The position numbers and the translations under genes were made by a program. From Streptomyces coacervatus (GTDB lineage: Bacteria > Actinomycetota > Actinomycetes > Streptomycetales > Streptomycetaceae): a DNA stretch of 64,000 bases. The notes below the pieces were generated by a model that saw nothing but the letters and a program-made list of their open reading frames with translations, made no database searches and was not told the origin of the DNA. Positions 1-6,648 of this stretch are shown in pieces (position 1 is the first letter of the stretch; every line of letters begins with the position of its first letter). The DNA is taken from contig NZ_JARHTP010000023.1 in the NCBI RefSeq assembly GCF_029223485.1, positions 117,673-181,672 on the forward strand, written 5' to 3'.

Positions 1-1566
1 GTCACGGTCATGGGCTTCCTCGCCACACACTGGCGCAAGCCCGAGAACGAGCACAGCCTCGACGAATGGGGCCTGGGCGGACGGTCGTTCGGCACCTGGA
101 TCACGTGGTTCCTGCTCGGCGGCGACGTCTACACGGCCTATACGTTCGTGGCGGTCCCGGCGGCGATCTACGCGGCCGGCGCGGCCGGCTTCTTCGCGGT
201 GCCCTACACGATCCTCGTCTACCCGCTGATCTTCACGTTCCTGCCCCGCCTGTGGTCGGTGTGCCACCGCCACGGGTACGTCACCACGGCGGACTTCGTC
301 CGCGGCCGCTTCGGCTCCAAGGGCCTGTCGCTCGCCGTGGCCTTCACCGGCATCCTGGCGACCATGCCGTACATCGCGCTCCAACTGGTCGGCATCCAGG
401 CGGTGCTGGACGTGCTGGGCGTCGGCGGCGGCGAGAACACCAACTGGTTCGTCAAGGATCTCCCCCTTCTGATCGCGTTCGGCGTGCTGGCCGCATACAC
501 CTACTCCTCGGGCCTGCGCGCCCCCGCGATGATCGCCTTCGTGAAGGACACGCTGATCTACGTCGTCATCGTGGTCGCGGTCATCTACATCCCGATCAGG
601 CTGGGCGGGTTCGACGACATCTTCGCCGCAGCGGAAAAGAAGTACACGGGGGCCGGTACGGGCGGACTGCTCCCGGCCTCCGCGGGCCAGTGGACGTACG
701 CCACACTGGCGTTGGGCTCCGCGATGGCGATGTTCATGTACCCGCACTCGATCACCGCGACGCTTTCGTCCCGCAGCCGTGAGGTGATCCGCCGCAGTAC
801 AACCGTGATGCCCCTCTACACCTTGATGCTCGGGCTGTTGGCCCTGCTGGGCTTCATGGCGATCGCGGCGGGCGTGAAGGTCACCAACGGCCAGCTGGCC
901 ATCCCCCAGCTCTTCGAGGACATGTTCCCGAGCTGGTTCGCGGGCGTGGCCTTCGCGGCGATCGGCATCGGCGCGCTCGTCCCGGCGGCCATCATGTCCA
1001 TCGCGGCGGCGAACCTCTTCACCCGCAACATCTACAAGGACTTCATCAAGCCGGACGCGACACCGGAGCAGGAGACCAGGGTCTCCAAGGTGGTCTCGCT
1101 GCTGGTGAAGGCGGGCGCCCTGGTCTTCGTTCTGACGATGGACAAGACGGTCGCCATCAACTTCCAGCTGCTGGGCGGCATCTGGATCCTGCAGACCTTC
1201 CCGGCCCTGGTCGGCGGACTGTTCACCCGCTGGTTCCACCGCTGGGCCCTGCTGGCCGGCTGGGCGGTCGGCATGGGCTACGGCACCCTCGCCGCCTACG
1301 GGGTCGCCTCTCCCACCCAGCCCCACTTCGGCGGCTCGTCGGCGGCGATCCCCGGCATCGGGGAGACCGGCTACATCGGCCTGACGGCGTTCGTGCTCAA
1401 CGTGGCCGTAACGGTGGTCCTCACCTGCGTACTGAAGGCGGCCAAGGCTCCCGAGGGCATCGACGTCACATCCCCCGGGGACTACACCGCGGACCCGGCA
1501 GAAGCGGGCACGAAGGAAGCTCCCACCCTCCGTCCGGGCACTTCACCCGCCCCCAACCCCAGTTGA
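1..1566 (+). CDS. mctP: Sodium/monocarboxylate symporter (MctP-like), 5' end outside window
   Basis: A member of the sodium:solute symporter (SSS) family, closely resembling Streptomyces monocarboxylate uptake permeases of the MctP type. It would import lactate, pyruvate or propionate across the cytoplasmic membrane. The reading frame is open from base 1, and the first internal Met (base 10) is followed at once by the conserved GFLATHWRKP segment, so the true start and the first transmembrane helix lie upstream of the window. About a dozen hydrophobic segments follow, with the family-typical GGRSFGTW and PYIALQLVG stretches. The C-terminal 40 residues are hydrophilic and Pro/Thr rich. The stop is 20 bp from the end of the convergent tetR gene. 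The family assignment is secure; the exact substrate is inferred from resemblance. Confidence 0.88.
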   Translation, partial: VTVMGFLATHWRKPENEHSLDEWGLGGRSFGTWITWFLLGGDVYTAYTFVAVPAAIYAAGAAGFFAVPYTILVYPLIFTFLPRLWSVCHRHGYVTTADFVRGRFGSKGLSLAVAFTGILATMPYIALQLVGIQAVLDVLGVGGGENTNWFVKDLPLLIAFGVLAAYTYSSGLRAPAMIAFVKDTLIYVVIVVAVIYIPIRLGGFDDIFAAAEKKYTGAGTGGLLPASAGQWTYATLALGSAMAMFMYPHSITATLSSRSREVIRRSTTVMPLYTLMLGLLALLGFMAIAAGVKVTNGQLAIPQLFEDMFPSWFAGVAFAAIGIGALVPAAIMSIAAANLFTRNIYKDFIKPDATPEQETRVSKVVSLLVKAGALVFVLTMDKTVAINFQLLGGIWILQTFPALVGGLFTRWFHRWALLAGWAVGMGYGTLAAYGVASPTQPHFGGSSAAIPGIGETGYIGLTAFVLNVAVTVVLTCVLKAAKAPEGIDVTSPGDYTADPAEAGTKEAPTLRPGTSPAPNPS

Positions 1567-1585
1567 GAGCCGGATCCATGGATGC

Positions 1586-2185
1586 CTACCCCGCCGCCCG
1601 GTCGGCGATCGACTCCAGGGCGGCGACCACGGTCCTTTGCAGCGTCGCGGCGTCGGCACCGGCGCGGGAGCGCAGGTTGACCCCGTAGGCGAGCAGCGCC
1701 AGCAGATCCGCGGAGGCGTCGGGGTCGGCGCCGGGGGCGAGCTGCCCCTGGTGCTCGGCGGTGACGAGTGCCGCGTACATCGCGTCGCGCAGTTCCCGGT
1801 GGTGCTGGTCCAGGACGGCGCGTACCTCGGGATCACTGTTCTCGGCCCCGGCGTGCGCGTTGGAGACCATGCAGCCCCAGCGGGCGTACTCACCCGAGCA
1901 GCGGGCCTCGATCAGGCCGCCGAAGAACTCGGAGACGGCCGGCAGGCCCCGCTCGTCCTCGGCCAGGCGCCGGAACATCGGCTGGGATCGCTGCTCCAAG
2001 TAGCGGCGCAGCGCGGTGAGATAGAGCTCCTGCTTGCCGCCGAACGTGGCGTACAGGCTGGAACGGTTGAGGCCGGTCGCGGTCACCACGTCCTGGATCC
2101 CGGTCGAGGCCACGCCCTGCCGCCAGAACAGTCGCACCACGGTCTCCAGGGTGGCGTCCGGGTCGAAGTGCTTGATGTCCGGCAT
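1586..2185 (-). CDS. TetR/AcrR-family repressor
   Basis: A 199-aa TetR-type repressor. The N-terminal helix-turn-helix runs from about residue 10 to 58 and contains the typical GVASTGIQDVVTATGLNRSSLY recognition region with FGGKQELY just after it. The rest is an all-helical ligand domain with a Cys in the CMVSNAHAG segment. The ATG at 2185 follows a GGGGTGA ribosome site. It is divergent from a peroxiredoxin-like gene, and each gene has the same 26-bp inverted repeat in front of its start, so autoregulation and control of the peroxiredoxin are likely. The inducing signal cannot be read from the sequence; an electrophile or oxidant is a reasonable guess given the partner gene. Confidence 0.85.
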   Translation of the reverse strand: MPDIKHFDPDATLETVVRLFWRQGVASTGIQDVVTATGLNRSSLYATFGGKQELYLTALRRYLEQRSQPMFRRLAEDERGLPAVSEFFGGLIEARCSGEYARWGCMVSNAHAGAENSDPEVRAVLDQHHRELRDAMYAALVTAEHQGQLAPGADPDASADLLALLAYGVNLRSRAGADAATLQRTVVAALESIADRAAG

Positions 2186-2197
2186 GTTTCACCCCGC

Positions 2198-2223
2198 TAT
2201 CTTGAAATAAGGGTTCCAAGATA
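2198..2223. promoter_or_regulatory. Inverted-repeat operator before the TetR gene
   Basis: A 26-bp inverted repeat with arms TATCTTG and CAAGATA, centred 26 bp upstream of the tetR start. Read on the minus strand it has the form TATCTTGGAAC-N5-ATTTCAAGAT, which matches the site at 2543-2568 at all positions except the central spacer and the last base. It is probably the binding site of the adjacent TetR protein. Confidence 0.75.
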
Positions 2224-2350
2224 CTCCCCGTTTACTGCGCCGCAAAGGTGCTGATGAGTGCAGAGCGGGGCGGGCCGCCCACCTGCGCGAAGGCGTCCAG
2301 CTTCGTCCACGATCCACCCGAGGCGTACCGCGCGTCGCGACCATGCCCTC

Positions 2351-2497
2351 ATGAATCGCATACCAGCCCTCTGGGCGGCCGCGTACGGGTCGCAGACACC
2401 CCGCCTCCGCCGCTTCCTCGCCCGCCGCGCGGTGCATGTTGCCGCCTTCATCAGGGCTCTCGCCCTGGCCGACCACCGTCCGTTCACCAGCCTCTGA
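2351..2497 (+). CDS. Possible small protein between tetR and the peroxiredoxin gene
   Basis: An ATG-started frame of 48 codons with strong G/C at third positions and an ordinary-looking product (starts MNRIPALWAAAY, Arg/Leu/Ala rich, one amphipathic stretch). It lies in the 320 bp between the two matching operators. No clear ribosome site precedes the ATG, and no family is recognised. It may be a real small gene or a remnant. Nothing else is seen in 2224-2542. Confidence 0.3.
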   Translation: MNRIPALWAAAYGSQTPRLRRFLARRAVHVAAFIRALALADHRPFTSL

Positions 2498-2542
2498 CCG
2501 ATTGGCACCTCCGCACGGCTGGCGCGGGGCCGCTCATGCCCT

Positions 2543-2568
2543 TATCTTGGAACGGTCATTTCAAGATC
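2543..2568. promoter_or_regulatory. Inverted-repeat operator before the peroxiredoxin gene
   Basis: The second copy of the 26-bp site, with arms ATCTTGGAA and TTTCAAGAT, ends 38 bp upstream of the peroxiredoxin ATG. It is in the same orientation relative to its gene as the site at 2198-2223 is to tetR. A TTGGAA hexamer inside it could serve as a -35 element, in which case repressor binding would block polymerase. Confidence 0.75.
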
Positions 2569-2606
2569 TGCCTCGCTCCAGCCGTCAGCCAGGAGGAACC
2601 AGCGCT

Positions 2607-3257
2607 ATGACCACCCTGAACGCGGAACTGCGCACGTTCTACGAAGCCCGCCAGCAGCAGATCCCCGCCGAGATCCGGGAGATCATGCAGCGGGCCGGCC
2701 AGGAACTCGCCGACTCGGGCCAGGCCGACCGCGCCCTGACCGTCGATGCGCAGGCCCCGCGCTTCAGCCTCCCCTCCGCGCCCGGGCAGACCCTGACCCT
2801 GGACGACCTGCTCGCCGAAGGCCCGGTCGTCCTGACCTTCTACCGCGGCGCCTGGTGCCCGTACTGCAACATCGCCCTGCGCGCCCTCCAGCAGCACCAC
2901 GAGGCCATCACCGACCGCGGTGCCCGCCTGGTGGCCGTCTCACCGCAGATCCCCGACGCGTCCCTCACCCTGTCCGAGAAGCACGCCCTCACCTTCGACG
3001 TCCTCAGCGACCTCGGCTCCGACACCGCCAAGCAGTACGGCCTCGCCTTCGACCTCCCCGACGACCTCGCCGCCGTCTACGACAAGCTCGGCTTCGACCT
3101 CCAGCGCGTCAACGACGGCCACCCGCGCACCCTGCCGCTCCCCGCGACCTACGTCATCGACCGCGACGGCGTCATCCGCTGGGCCTTCGTCGACACCGAC
3201 TACACCACCCGCGCCGAACCAGCCGACATCATCGCCGCCCTCGATGCCTTGAACTGA
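2607..3257 (+). CDS. Peroxiredoxin-like AhpC/TSA-family protein
   Basis: A 216-aa cytoplasmic thioredoxin-fold protein of the AhpC/TSA (redoxin) type. An N-terminal helical region of about 45 residues precedes the fold. The active site is FYRGAWCPYCN at about residues 82-92, with two cysteines in a CxxC arrangement, and the thioredoxin-fold cis-Pro region is TLPLPATYVIDRDG near residue 180. Proteins of this kind reduce peroxides or act in thiol redox relay. The ATG at 2607 was chosen because AGGAGG lies 10 bp upstream; a longer in-frame extension has no such site. It is divergent from tetR and preceded by the matching operator, so TetR control is likely. Confidence 0.85.
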   Translation: MTTLNAELRTFYEARQQQIPAEIREIMQRAGQELADSGQADRALTVDAQAPRFSLPSAPGQTLTLDDLLAEGPVVLTFYRGAWCPYCNIALRALQQHHEAITDRGARLVAVSPQIPDASLTLSEKHALTFDVLSDLGSDTAKQYGLAFDLPDDLAAVYDKLGFDLQRVNDGHPRTLPLPATYVIDRDGVIRWAFVDTDYTTRAEPADIIAALDALN

Positions 3258-3363
3258 GCCGATCGGCGCGATCAGTCCTCGGCGGGAGCGTCGGTCATCG
3301 GCACCGAGCCCGGCCCGCCGAGAGGGGACACGCGGCCACTGTCCTTGGGCTGGCGTTCGAGGC

Positions 3364-3996
3364 ATGGCGAAGGTCCACCCAGGCGCAACGCTCGCACCCC
3401 ATTTCCGCGACTTCCTGCCCGACTGGGTCGCTCGGCAGGAGTGGTATGCCGGAAGCGGCATACCGTCCCTGACGCCAGTCGGGTATTTCCGGTTCGAGGA
3501 CCCAGCCGGCGAGGTCGGCATCGAGACGCACCTCGTGACCGACGGGACGGCGCTCTATCAGATCCCGATGACGTATCGCGACGCCCCACTGCCGGACACT
3601 GCGCCCGGCATCACAGCGCCGCTCATCGCAACCGCGCAGCACAGTGTGCTCGGCAACCGTTGGACATACGACGGGCTGGCCGATCCGGTCTGGAAGAGCG
3701 AACTGCTACGCCTGGTCCGCACCAACTCGGTATCCGAGCCGAGCGGTAAGCGAGGTGTGGGCCCGGCCGAGGCCCGTGGGCGCCGACTCCTCCACGGTGA
3801 CGTGGACGCCGACTCGGTGATCATTGAACTGAAACGCGTGGTCACCGTCGGCGCCCCGGTCGAGGAGCCGGGCTTGCTCGGCGCCTGGCCCCCGGATGGC
3901 CCCGGCGCCGTCCAGGTCCACGGCTGTCTTGCTCTGCTGCGCGAGGTGACTCCTGCACATGGCATGCCCGGCGAGGATTGTTCAGCTGATCACTGA
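3364..3996 (+). CDS. Maltokinase N-terminal cap-like domain protein
   Basis: A 210-aa cytoplasmic protein whose first 120 residues resemble the cap domain found in front of actinobacterial maltokinases. Proteins with this domain alone are common in Streptomyces and are often mislabelled as glucan branching proteins. Key stretches are LPDWVARQEWY, GYFRFEDPAGEVGIE, YQIPMTYRDAPL and VLGNRWTYDG. No kinase domain follows, so it is not a maltokinase. The C-terminal 60 residues (after VGPAEARGRR) are less typical. Its end overlaps by 7 bp the end of the convergent merR reading frame. The role is unknown; a carbohydrate-related function is only inferred from the domain. Confidence 0.6.
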   Translation: MAKVHPGATLAPHFRDFLPDWVARQEWYAGSGIPSLTPVGYFRFEDPAGEVGIETHLVTDGTALYQIPMTYRDAPLPDTAPGITAPLIATAQHSVLGNRWTYDGLADPVWKSELLRLVRTNSVSEPSGKRGVGPAEARGRRLLHGDVDADSVIIELKRVVTVGAPVEEPGLLGAWPPDGPGAVQVHGCLALLREVTPAHGMPGEDCSADH

Positions 3997-4431
3997 CTCA
4001 CCTGGGAAAGGGGCCACGACGTGCCGAACAATCCCGGGGCGCCGATGATGCTGCAGATGTCGACGTCGGTGCAGGTGCTCGGGTCGGTGGCGGCGGCGCG
4101 CTCGGCCAGGCCGCGCAGCGCGGTGCGAGTCTTGCGAAGCTCGGCCAAACGCCGTTCGATGTCGGCGAGGTGCTGCTGGATCAGGTCGGTGACGTGGGCG
4201 CACGGTGCCGCGCCCGAGTCGCGCAGGGCGAGGACCGAGCAGATCTCAGCGAGCGTGAGACCGGCCGACTGGGCGTCGCGGATGAACGCCAGCCGGGCGC
4301 CGGTCTGCGCCGGGTAGTCGCGGTAACCGCCCGCCGTCCGGGGCGGTGCAGGCAGCAGTCCGGCCCGCTCGTAGAAGGCGGATCGTCTTCGGCGTCACGT
4401 CGTTCGTGGCGGCCAGTTCTCCGATGCGCAT
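3990..4431 (-). pseudogene. merR: MerR-family metal-responsive regulator, frameshifted
   Basis: The first 18 codons encode a normal MerR N-terminus (MRIGELAATNDVTPKTIR). One extra C near 4380 then replaces the expected FYERAGLLP reading with an out-of-frame one. One base on, the whole remaining protein reads intact: FYERAGLLP, a GGYRDYPAQTGARLAFIRDAQ helix-turn-helix tail, a dimerisation coiled coil with QQHLADIERRLAELRKTR, and a C-terminal CTDVDICSII. Cysteines at the start of the coiled coil (CAHV) and in the C-terminal loop suit a mercury or related metal sensor. It is divergent from an organomercury lyase gene and shares its operator. The single-base lesion may be a true mutation or a sequencing error. 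Confidence 0.82.
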
Positions 4432-4448
4432 ACAGCCGAGGTTACGCC

Positions 4449-4480
4449 TTGACCTTCCAGTGCACTGGAAGGTCTAACGT
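4449..4480 (+). promoter_or_regulatory. MerR-type operator/promoter of merB
   Basis: TTGACC at 4449-4454 is followed by a perfect 22-bp palindrome (4452-4473, half-site ACCTTCCAGTG) and then a -10-like TCTAAC at 4473-4478. An over-long -35/-10 spacer (18-19 bp) filled by a dyad is the hallmark of promoters activated by MerR-family proteins through DNA untwisting. It sits between the divergent merR start (4431) and merB start (4516). Confidence 0.85.
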
Positions 4481-4515
4481 CGGTCACAGCCACAGTGACC
4501 TGGGAGGACGCGGCC

Positions 4516-5505
4516 ATGCGCATCACACTTCTGACGGTGCCCGACTGCCCCCACGCACCGCTGGCCCGCGAGCGGATCGACCAGGCACTCGACGGCAGGG
4601 CCGCCGAGGTGGGCGTGGTCGAAGTGACCGACGAGACGCAGGCCGCACGGCTCGGCATGACCGGTTCTCCTACCGTCCTCATCGACGGCGTCGACCCTTT
4701 CCCTGTCCCGGGTACAGCCGCCTCCGTCTCCTGTCGGCTGTACCGCAGCCCCGACGGGCACACCGAGGGGGCGCCAATTGTGGCCGGCCTGCGTCACGCC
4801 CTCGATATCGCGGGGGGCGGCTGCGGCTGTGACGAACCGCCCATGGACGCGGCGAGCCGGGGTGGGCAAGGCAGTCCAGCACCCAACGCCGGAGGATTAC
4901 GCGCCGTAAAGCAAGCCGTCCTGCGGTCCTTCGCACGCACAGGCCGGGCACCCGAAACCGCCGACCTGGAACAGGTATCACGCGACTACGGCCGCGAACC
5001 CGGCCAGGTCCTGGCCGAGCTGGCCGCCGAGGACTTCCCCACCGTCGACGACCACGGCCGTATCCAGGCCGCGTACCCCTTCTCCGCCACCTCCACCCCC
5101 ACCGCCCACCGCCTCCGCCTCGCCGACGGCACCGGGGTGTGGGCGATGTGCGCGATCGACGCGCTCGGCATCCCGGACATGCTCGGCACCGACGCCGTGA
5201 TCACCTCGGCCGACCCGGTCACCGGCGAGCGCATCACCGTCACCTCCACCGCCGGGCAGATGACATGACAGCCCGCCACGGCCCTGGTCTACGTCGGCCG
5301 GCGCACCCGCACCGGCCCCGTCGCCCCCCTCGCCTGCGGCGCCCTGAACTTCTTCACCAGCCACCGCACCGCACGCACCTGGGCCAAGCAACACCCCGAC
5401 TACACCGGCAAGGTTATCGACCAATCCCGTGCCGAAGCTCTGGGGCGGTCCACCTTCGGCTACTTGCTGCACGCGGAGCAGCGCCTCGAAAAGCGAGGAC
5501 GATAA
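4516..5505 (+). pseudogene. merB: Organomercurial lyase (MerB) with premature stop
   Basis: A MerB-type lyase that would split carbon-mercury bonds in the cytoplasm, in the actinobacterial form with an N-terminal thioredoxin-like domain (residues 1-110, CPHAP motif, then CGCD). The lyase domain starts near residue 128. The catalytic pair is visible in WAMCAIDALG, with Cys and Asp three residues apart as in Cys96/Asp99 of the family. Translation stops at TGA 5266-5268, where relatives have Trp. The same frame continues without another stop to TAA at 5503-5505 and includes LACGALNFFTS, whose Cys corresponds to catalytic Cys159. The stop therefore removes an essential residue. The ATG at 4516 has GGGAGG 8 bp upstream. 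Confidence 0.85.
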
Positions 5506-5510
5506 GCGGC

Positions 5511-5819
5511 ATGCGCATCCGCATCGACGCCGTCGATCTGCCCGGCCGCACCTGCCCACCCGAAGCGTTCGCCGGCGCCGACGTCCCGGAGTACCGCAAC
5601 ATCAACGTCGCCGTCCAACGCCGGGACCGGCTCGCCGAACTCCCCGACCCACAGCCCGGCGACGCCGCCTCCGCGACCTGGACCCTGGATCGCACCACGG
5701 CGGCCACACCGAAGGGCACCGACGTGAAGGGCCCCTACGTACAGGGGCGTCCAGGTGCGAGGCCCATCTACCTGTCTCCTGGTATGGCGCCCGAAGGTGC
5801 AGCATCGCACGCCTGTTGA
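5511..5819 (+). pseudogene. DUF5990-family protein with a degraded C-terminus
   Basis: A 102-codon frame starting five bases after the full-length merB frame, preceded by GAGGACG. The first 85 residues resemble DUF5990 proteins (MRIRIDAVDLPGR, NINVAVQRRDR, LQPGD-like QPGDAASATWTLD, GPYVQGRPGARPIYLS). Beyond YLS the expected GxFRMFRRAKL-type ending is missing, and the reading frame runs on to an unrelated tail, so a frameshift or truncation near 5775 is likely. The family's function is unknown. It was probably cotranscribed with merB. Confidence 0.55.
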
Positions 5820-6065
5820 CCGTGGTTGACCGGTCTCAAGGGCACGCTATGGGCACGCCGGCGACTCTGAGGCGCTGGGAGGTCCTCAAGGCGGTTGAAG
5901 AGCAGGCGACTTCTGGAAGCGAGAGCTGGCCGGAAGGGCGCGATTGCGGGAGCACATGGAAAGCGGTTCAACGGCGGCCGAAGTATTCGGAGCGGAGGCG
6001 GGTCGGACGGGCTTGCAATCCGGGCCTGCTTCGGCGATACAACAGACCCAGTTTGCACGCCGTGC

Positions 6066-6275
6066 CTAGGGCCTGCTCTGTCGTTTCGACGGGCGGCGCC
6101 GGTACAGGCCATGCAGGCCGAGGACGACCATCGCGCCTGCCGTCAGCGGCCACCACCACGAGCCCCCGTTCTGGGTCATCTGTATGCCCTTCCACAAGAG
6201 AGCAATCGAGAGCAGCAGACCGAGCAGTCCCATGGCGATGTCGAGCGGACCGCCATCCCTGAATGGATTCTGCAT
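6066..6275 (-). CDS. Small two-helix membrane protein
   Basis: A 69-aa protein with two hydrophobic segments, AMGLLGLLLSIALLW (about residues 14-28) and WWPLTAGAMVVLGLHGLY (about 41-58), separated by a short polar loop, and a basic C-terminus (YRRRPSKRQSRP). It is probably an inner-membrane protein with both ends in the cytoplasm. The ATG at 6275 has AGAGGAA upstream. No family is recognised. The flanking 5820-6065 shows no convincing gene. Confidence 0.6.
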   Translation of the reverse strand: MQNPFRDGGPLDIAMGLLGLLLSIALLWKGIQMTQNGGSWWWPLTAGAMVVLGLHGLYRRRPSKRQSRP

Positions 6276-6648
6276 CTTCGTGTTCCTCTGCTCTGCGGGC
6301 TCGCGCGATCACGGCGCCGGCGAGTGTAGTCACTACCCGCTTGAAGCCATCGTCTGAGTGCAGGTTGAAAAGGGCGCGCATGCGGAGTGACCGCGGGGCA
6401 ATCCCTCAGTGCCACCGCACCGCTCAACTTCGAAGCCCCGGCTTGACTCGGCGAGGCGTACGCCGTTGCTCAGGAGGCCGCGGCCGAGGGGGTCTCCCCT
6501 GAGGTCCCGCTAGCCTGCCTGCGTGAGGGGGGATCCTGAGCTGGCCGATGAGGCCGCAATGGCGAGCTGACGAAGTGTCGAGCGCGACAAGTGGAGGGCC
6601 GGGGTAGCCACTCTCCTGGTGGCCGAGCCGTCCTGGCGCGAGCGCGAC
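6276..6648. other. Intergenic stretch, no convincing gene
   Basis: About 370 bp between the small membrane protein and the end of the STAND ATPase gene. A minus-strand frame starting at 6381 (MRALFNLHSDDGFKRV...) runs out of phase into the membrane-protein gene and may code a short leader-like peptide, but has no supporting family. No strong hairpin or repeat was seen. Confidence 0.4.

Noticed and set aside
66..782. Long second-frame ORF inside the permease gene
   Set aside because: Arg/Pro/Gly-rich product typical of shadow frames in GC-rich DNA; the permease frame has clear family motifs.
3272..3642. Minus-strand frames opposite the maltokinase-cap gene
   Set aside because: Arg-rich shadows; the plus-strand product has recognisable family stretches.
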